A stretch of DNA of 64,000 nt, from positions 19,191,105-19,255,104 of the forward strand of contig NC_059081.1 of NCBI RefSeq assembly GCF_020497125.1. Reading direction: 5' to 3'. Shown here one piece after another: positions 61,787-64,000 of this stretch. Positions within the stretch are counted from its first letter, which is position 1; every line of letters begins with the position of its first letter. A program made the position numbers and the translations under genes. This DNA is from Mauremys mutica. Lineage: Eukaryota > Chordata > Testudines > Geoemydidae. The notes below the pieces were generated by a model that was not told the DNA's origin, ran no database searches, and saw only the letters and a program-made list of their open reading frames with translations.

Positions 61787-62640
61787 CAGGGGTAGGCAAC
61801 CTTTGGCACAGGTGCCAAAGGCGGCACGCGAGCTGGTTTTCAAGGCACTCACATTGCCCAGGTGTTGGCCACCGGCAGGGCCACCCAGAGGGGGGGGCAA
61901 GTGGGGCAATTTGCCCCAGGCCCTGGGCTCCTTGGGGCCCCCCAAGAGAACGGTTGAGGCTCCCGCCCCGGCCCCTCCCCTCTCCCGGAGCCTCAGCGCA
62001 TCCAGGAGTGTCTCTGGACAGCGCTGCAGCGTGGCTCCAGAGGGGCCTGAGCCCCGCCCCGCTCAGAGCCGTGTGGTAAGAGGGCGGGTCTGGGAGCTCC
62101 AGGCTGAGCTCAGCTCCCTCCGCTCAGCCTGGAGCTCGCAGCCCCGCCCCGTTACCACGCGGCTCTGAGTGGGGCGGAGCTCAGGCCCCGACAGATCCAC
62201 GCTGCACCGCTGTTCTGTTCAGGGACGCTCCTGGACACAACGCGCTGAGGCTCTGGGTGAGGGCGGGGCCGGGGGGGTTGGATAAAGGGGCAGGGAGTCC
62301 CACGGACAGTCAGGGCACAGGGAGGGGGCAGAGGTCGGGGGGGCGGTCAGGGGACACGGAATGTGGGGGTTGGATCGTGGGCCTTCCAGGGGTCTGTCAG
62401 GACTCAGCGGGGGGTGGATAGGGGTCAGGGAAGTCAGGGGACAGGGAGCAGGGGTGGAGTCCTGGGGTAGTGGTGGTGGTGGTGGGGTCTCTGGGGGATG
62501 GTGAGGCGCAAGGAGCAGGATGGGTTAGGGATTCTGAGGGGGGCAGGCAGTCGGGGGGCAGGAAGTGGGTGGGGGTCAGATAGGGGGCAGGGCCAGTCTG
62601 TTCGGGAGGCACAGCCTTCCCTACCCTAAAGCTCATTCAG
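61787..62640. mobile_element. Composite of hAT-like elements, GC-rich
   Basis: 61787-61860 starts caggggtaggcaacctttgg and carries gcggcacgcgagctg; it is the mirror of the right end of the element at 29613-29924, cut off at about 61875. There a second element begins with cagggccacccagagg. It includes a large palindrome (about 61945-62272) and then a G-rich stretch (62270-62610) with repeated ggacacggaatgtggggg-like steps. The far right end is not defined. Frames of 121 and 79 codons are artefacts. Confidence 0.6.
62094..62137. repeat. Perfect 16-bp inverted repeat at the centre of a larger palindrome
   Basis: gagctccaggctgagc (62094-62109) and gctcagcctggagctc (62122-62137), loop of 12. Outer arms (gctcagagccgtgtgg mirrored by ccacgcggctctgag, then caggagtgtctctggac mirrored by agggacgctcctgg) extend it to roughly 61945-62272. 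Confidence 0.9.
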
Positions 62641-62902
62641 CAGTTTGAGGCTTGCAGAAGAGCCAAGCTGTTAGCTTTTCCATTAGGGCTACCATCCCTT
62701 TCACTTTTCTCAAATGCCAAAATTATCGTCTATATTTAATTTCAGTGCCATAGGGAGATTCATGTCACGGGAGGGTAGCTTCATTTAAAAGTAGCCACTG
62801 GGAGAGGGATCACATGAGAAGAGCAATATCCTGCACCACCTTCCCAACCCTACCAAGGGAGACCCGTCCCCTGCATTCCCTGAGGCTTCAGAGGGGTTAA
62901 TT

Positions 62903-63117
62903 CAGTGGTTCTCAAACTTGTGTCCTGGTGACCCCTTTCACATAGCAAACCTCTGAGTGCGACCCCTCCCACCTTATAGATTGAAAACACTTTTTTATAT
63001 ATTATTATAAATGCTGGAGGCAAAGCGGGGTTTGAGGTGGAGGCTGACAGCTCACGGCCCCCAGTAATAACCTTGTGACCCCCTGAGGGGTCCCTACCCC
63101 CAGTTTGAGAACCCCTG
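62903..63117. mobile_element. hAT-type MITE with perfect 8-bp duplication
   Basis: Flanked by ggttaatt at 62895-62902 and 63118-63125. Terminal inverted repeats cagtggttctcaaacttg and cagtttgagaacccctg, a classic hAT end. 215 bp, no open frame. Confidence 0.92.
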
Positions 63118-63305
63118 GGTTAATTTAATTTTAGCGCCCTCTGTCCATTCACATGCAGGTGCTATTTTGAGCATGTCAGTTTTCACAACATAGGCTCATC
63201 CCAGATTCTGGAACAAGCTCAAATGCTCAGTTCGTGGAGTATGTACATAAGCTATACTAAAGACAAACCCACAGTAACTGTCTCCAGTTTGTGAGGGACC
63301 CCATG

Positions 63306-63541
63306 GAGCCAGTCTCTAGGAAACAGATAAATGCATGGAGGTTAAGTCCATTAATGGCTATTAGCCAGGATGGGTAATGAATGGTGTCCCTAGCCTCTGT
63401 TTGTTAGAGGGTGGAGAGAACTTGATCATTACCTGTTAGGTTCACCCCTTCTGGAGCACTTGGCATTGGCCATTGTCAGTAGATAGGATACTGGGCTGGA
63501 TGGACCTTTGGTTTGACCCAGTATGGCTGTTCTTATGTTCT
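63306..63541 (+). mobile_element. CR1-like retroposon 3' end, sense
   Basis: ggtgtccctagcctctgttt, cttgatcattacctgttagg, gcattggccattgtcagtag, ggatactgggctggatggac and the tail ggctgttcttatgttct match a very common reptile LINE-type 3' end as I recall it. The tail at the right gives the + orientation, unlike the other CR1 copies here. Exact family not certain. Confidence 0.6.
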
Positions 63542-64000
63542 AACCTAAATGAACCCAAAGTTACGGAGACAGATATGAGTCAAGGAAGCCAGCAGAGTAT
63601 CAGAAACCTGGAAAAATCTCTGACTGGATGGGCTCAGGTGTTTGGTCACAAGCTGAGGTGGTTCAAAAGCTTTGGATTTTTTTAAGCAGAATTTTTTACT
63701 GTTTCTTTAAACAATCAAACACAGCAAGCAGCAAATATTTGGCCACACACTTCTGAAACCCCAAACCATATTCAGGTTTTGGCAGACTAATTTCAGCTTT
63801 TCAATTAAAAAAAACACAACAAATTTTGAAGGAAAGCAGACATTGAACATGATTTTTTTTCTGCTTTTTAAAAACCCCTAGTTTTCGATCTAGAAAAAGT
63901 TTTGACGGAAAATATTTGTCCAACCCTTTTAATGAGCTTTAGTGCCTTTTAGCACTAGCTGATTCTGAGAACCAGTGATACCTTGTAAAGAAGTTTTCTC

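Larger units (their letters stand above)
56355..64000 (+). other. 5' part of the next THSD7B intron
   Basis: Begins at the gtaaat donor after exon B. I looked for the next TSR exon (Cys-rich, starting Ser-Cys) to the end of the window and found none. The stretches 56355-57995, 58258-59815, 60066-61786, 62641-62894 and 63542-64000 contain no feature I can name beyond a TG microsatellite and scattered short palindromic remnants. Confidence 0.7.

Noticed and set aside
61803..62168. 121-codon frame, possible CpG-island exon
   Set aside because: High GC here is due to a large palindrome within a composite repeat, not a promoter; no first-exon features fit THSD7B, whose internal exons lie upstream.

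Overview
The window looks like an intronic stretch of an amniote, most probably cryptodiran turtle, nuclear genome. The evidence is several CR1 LINE copies, two tRNA-headed SINEs matching the Cry (tortoise PolIII) SINE as I recall it, many short hAT-type palindromic elements with 8-bp target duplications, a solo LTR, and only two short spliced coding exons in 64 kb. No prokaryotic feature (operon, ribosome binding site, CRISPR) is present, and nearly all open frames are chance or repeat-derived.

The only host gene I can support is on the + strand: two consecutive internal exons, 54808-54941 and 56201-56354, with good splice sites and compatible phases. They encode thrombospondin type-1 repeat sequence that best fits THSD7B, a large single-pass membrane protein of the thrombospondin type-1 domain family. 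The paralogue THSD7A fits less well. Bases 1-54807 are therefore read as the 3' part of a very large intron, and 56355-64000 as the start of the next one. Neither end of the gene is in the window.

Layout: 1-10 kb is AT-rich intron with a few very old SINE and MITE remnants. 10.0-11.4 kb is a three-level nest (CR1, invaded by a fold-back retroelement, itself invaded by a hAT MITE). 12.9-13.3, 24.9-25.2, 29.6-29.9, 36.1-36.4, 36.8-37.1, 58.0-58.3, 61.8-62.6 and 62.9-63.1 kb hold hAT-like elements. 27.8-29.1, 37.4-38.4 and 48.9-50.4 kb hold antisense CR1 copies with decayed reverse transcriptase. 48.3-50.9 kb is a G-rich hAT element with an internal minisatellite and the largest CR1 inside it. 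52.2-53.1 kb is a solo LTR with a mariner-type MITE inside.

The most interesting signal is a family of seven short repeats (10.2, 19.2, 22.5, 26.2, 40.4, 46.5 and 51.7 kb). Six have 11-16 bp target-site duplications, and several carry a 5' inversion that makes a long hairpin. On the sense strand most carry a motif resembling a type I hammerhead ribozyme core (CTGANGA, stem II, GAAA, short stem III). This points to Penelope-like or related retroelements. That classification is inference; the repeat structure and duplications are read directly from the sequence.
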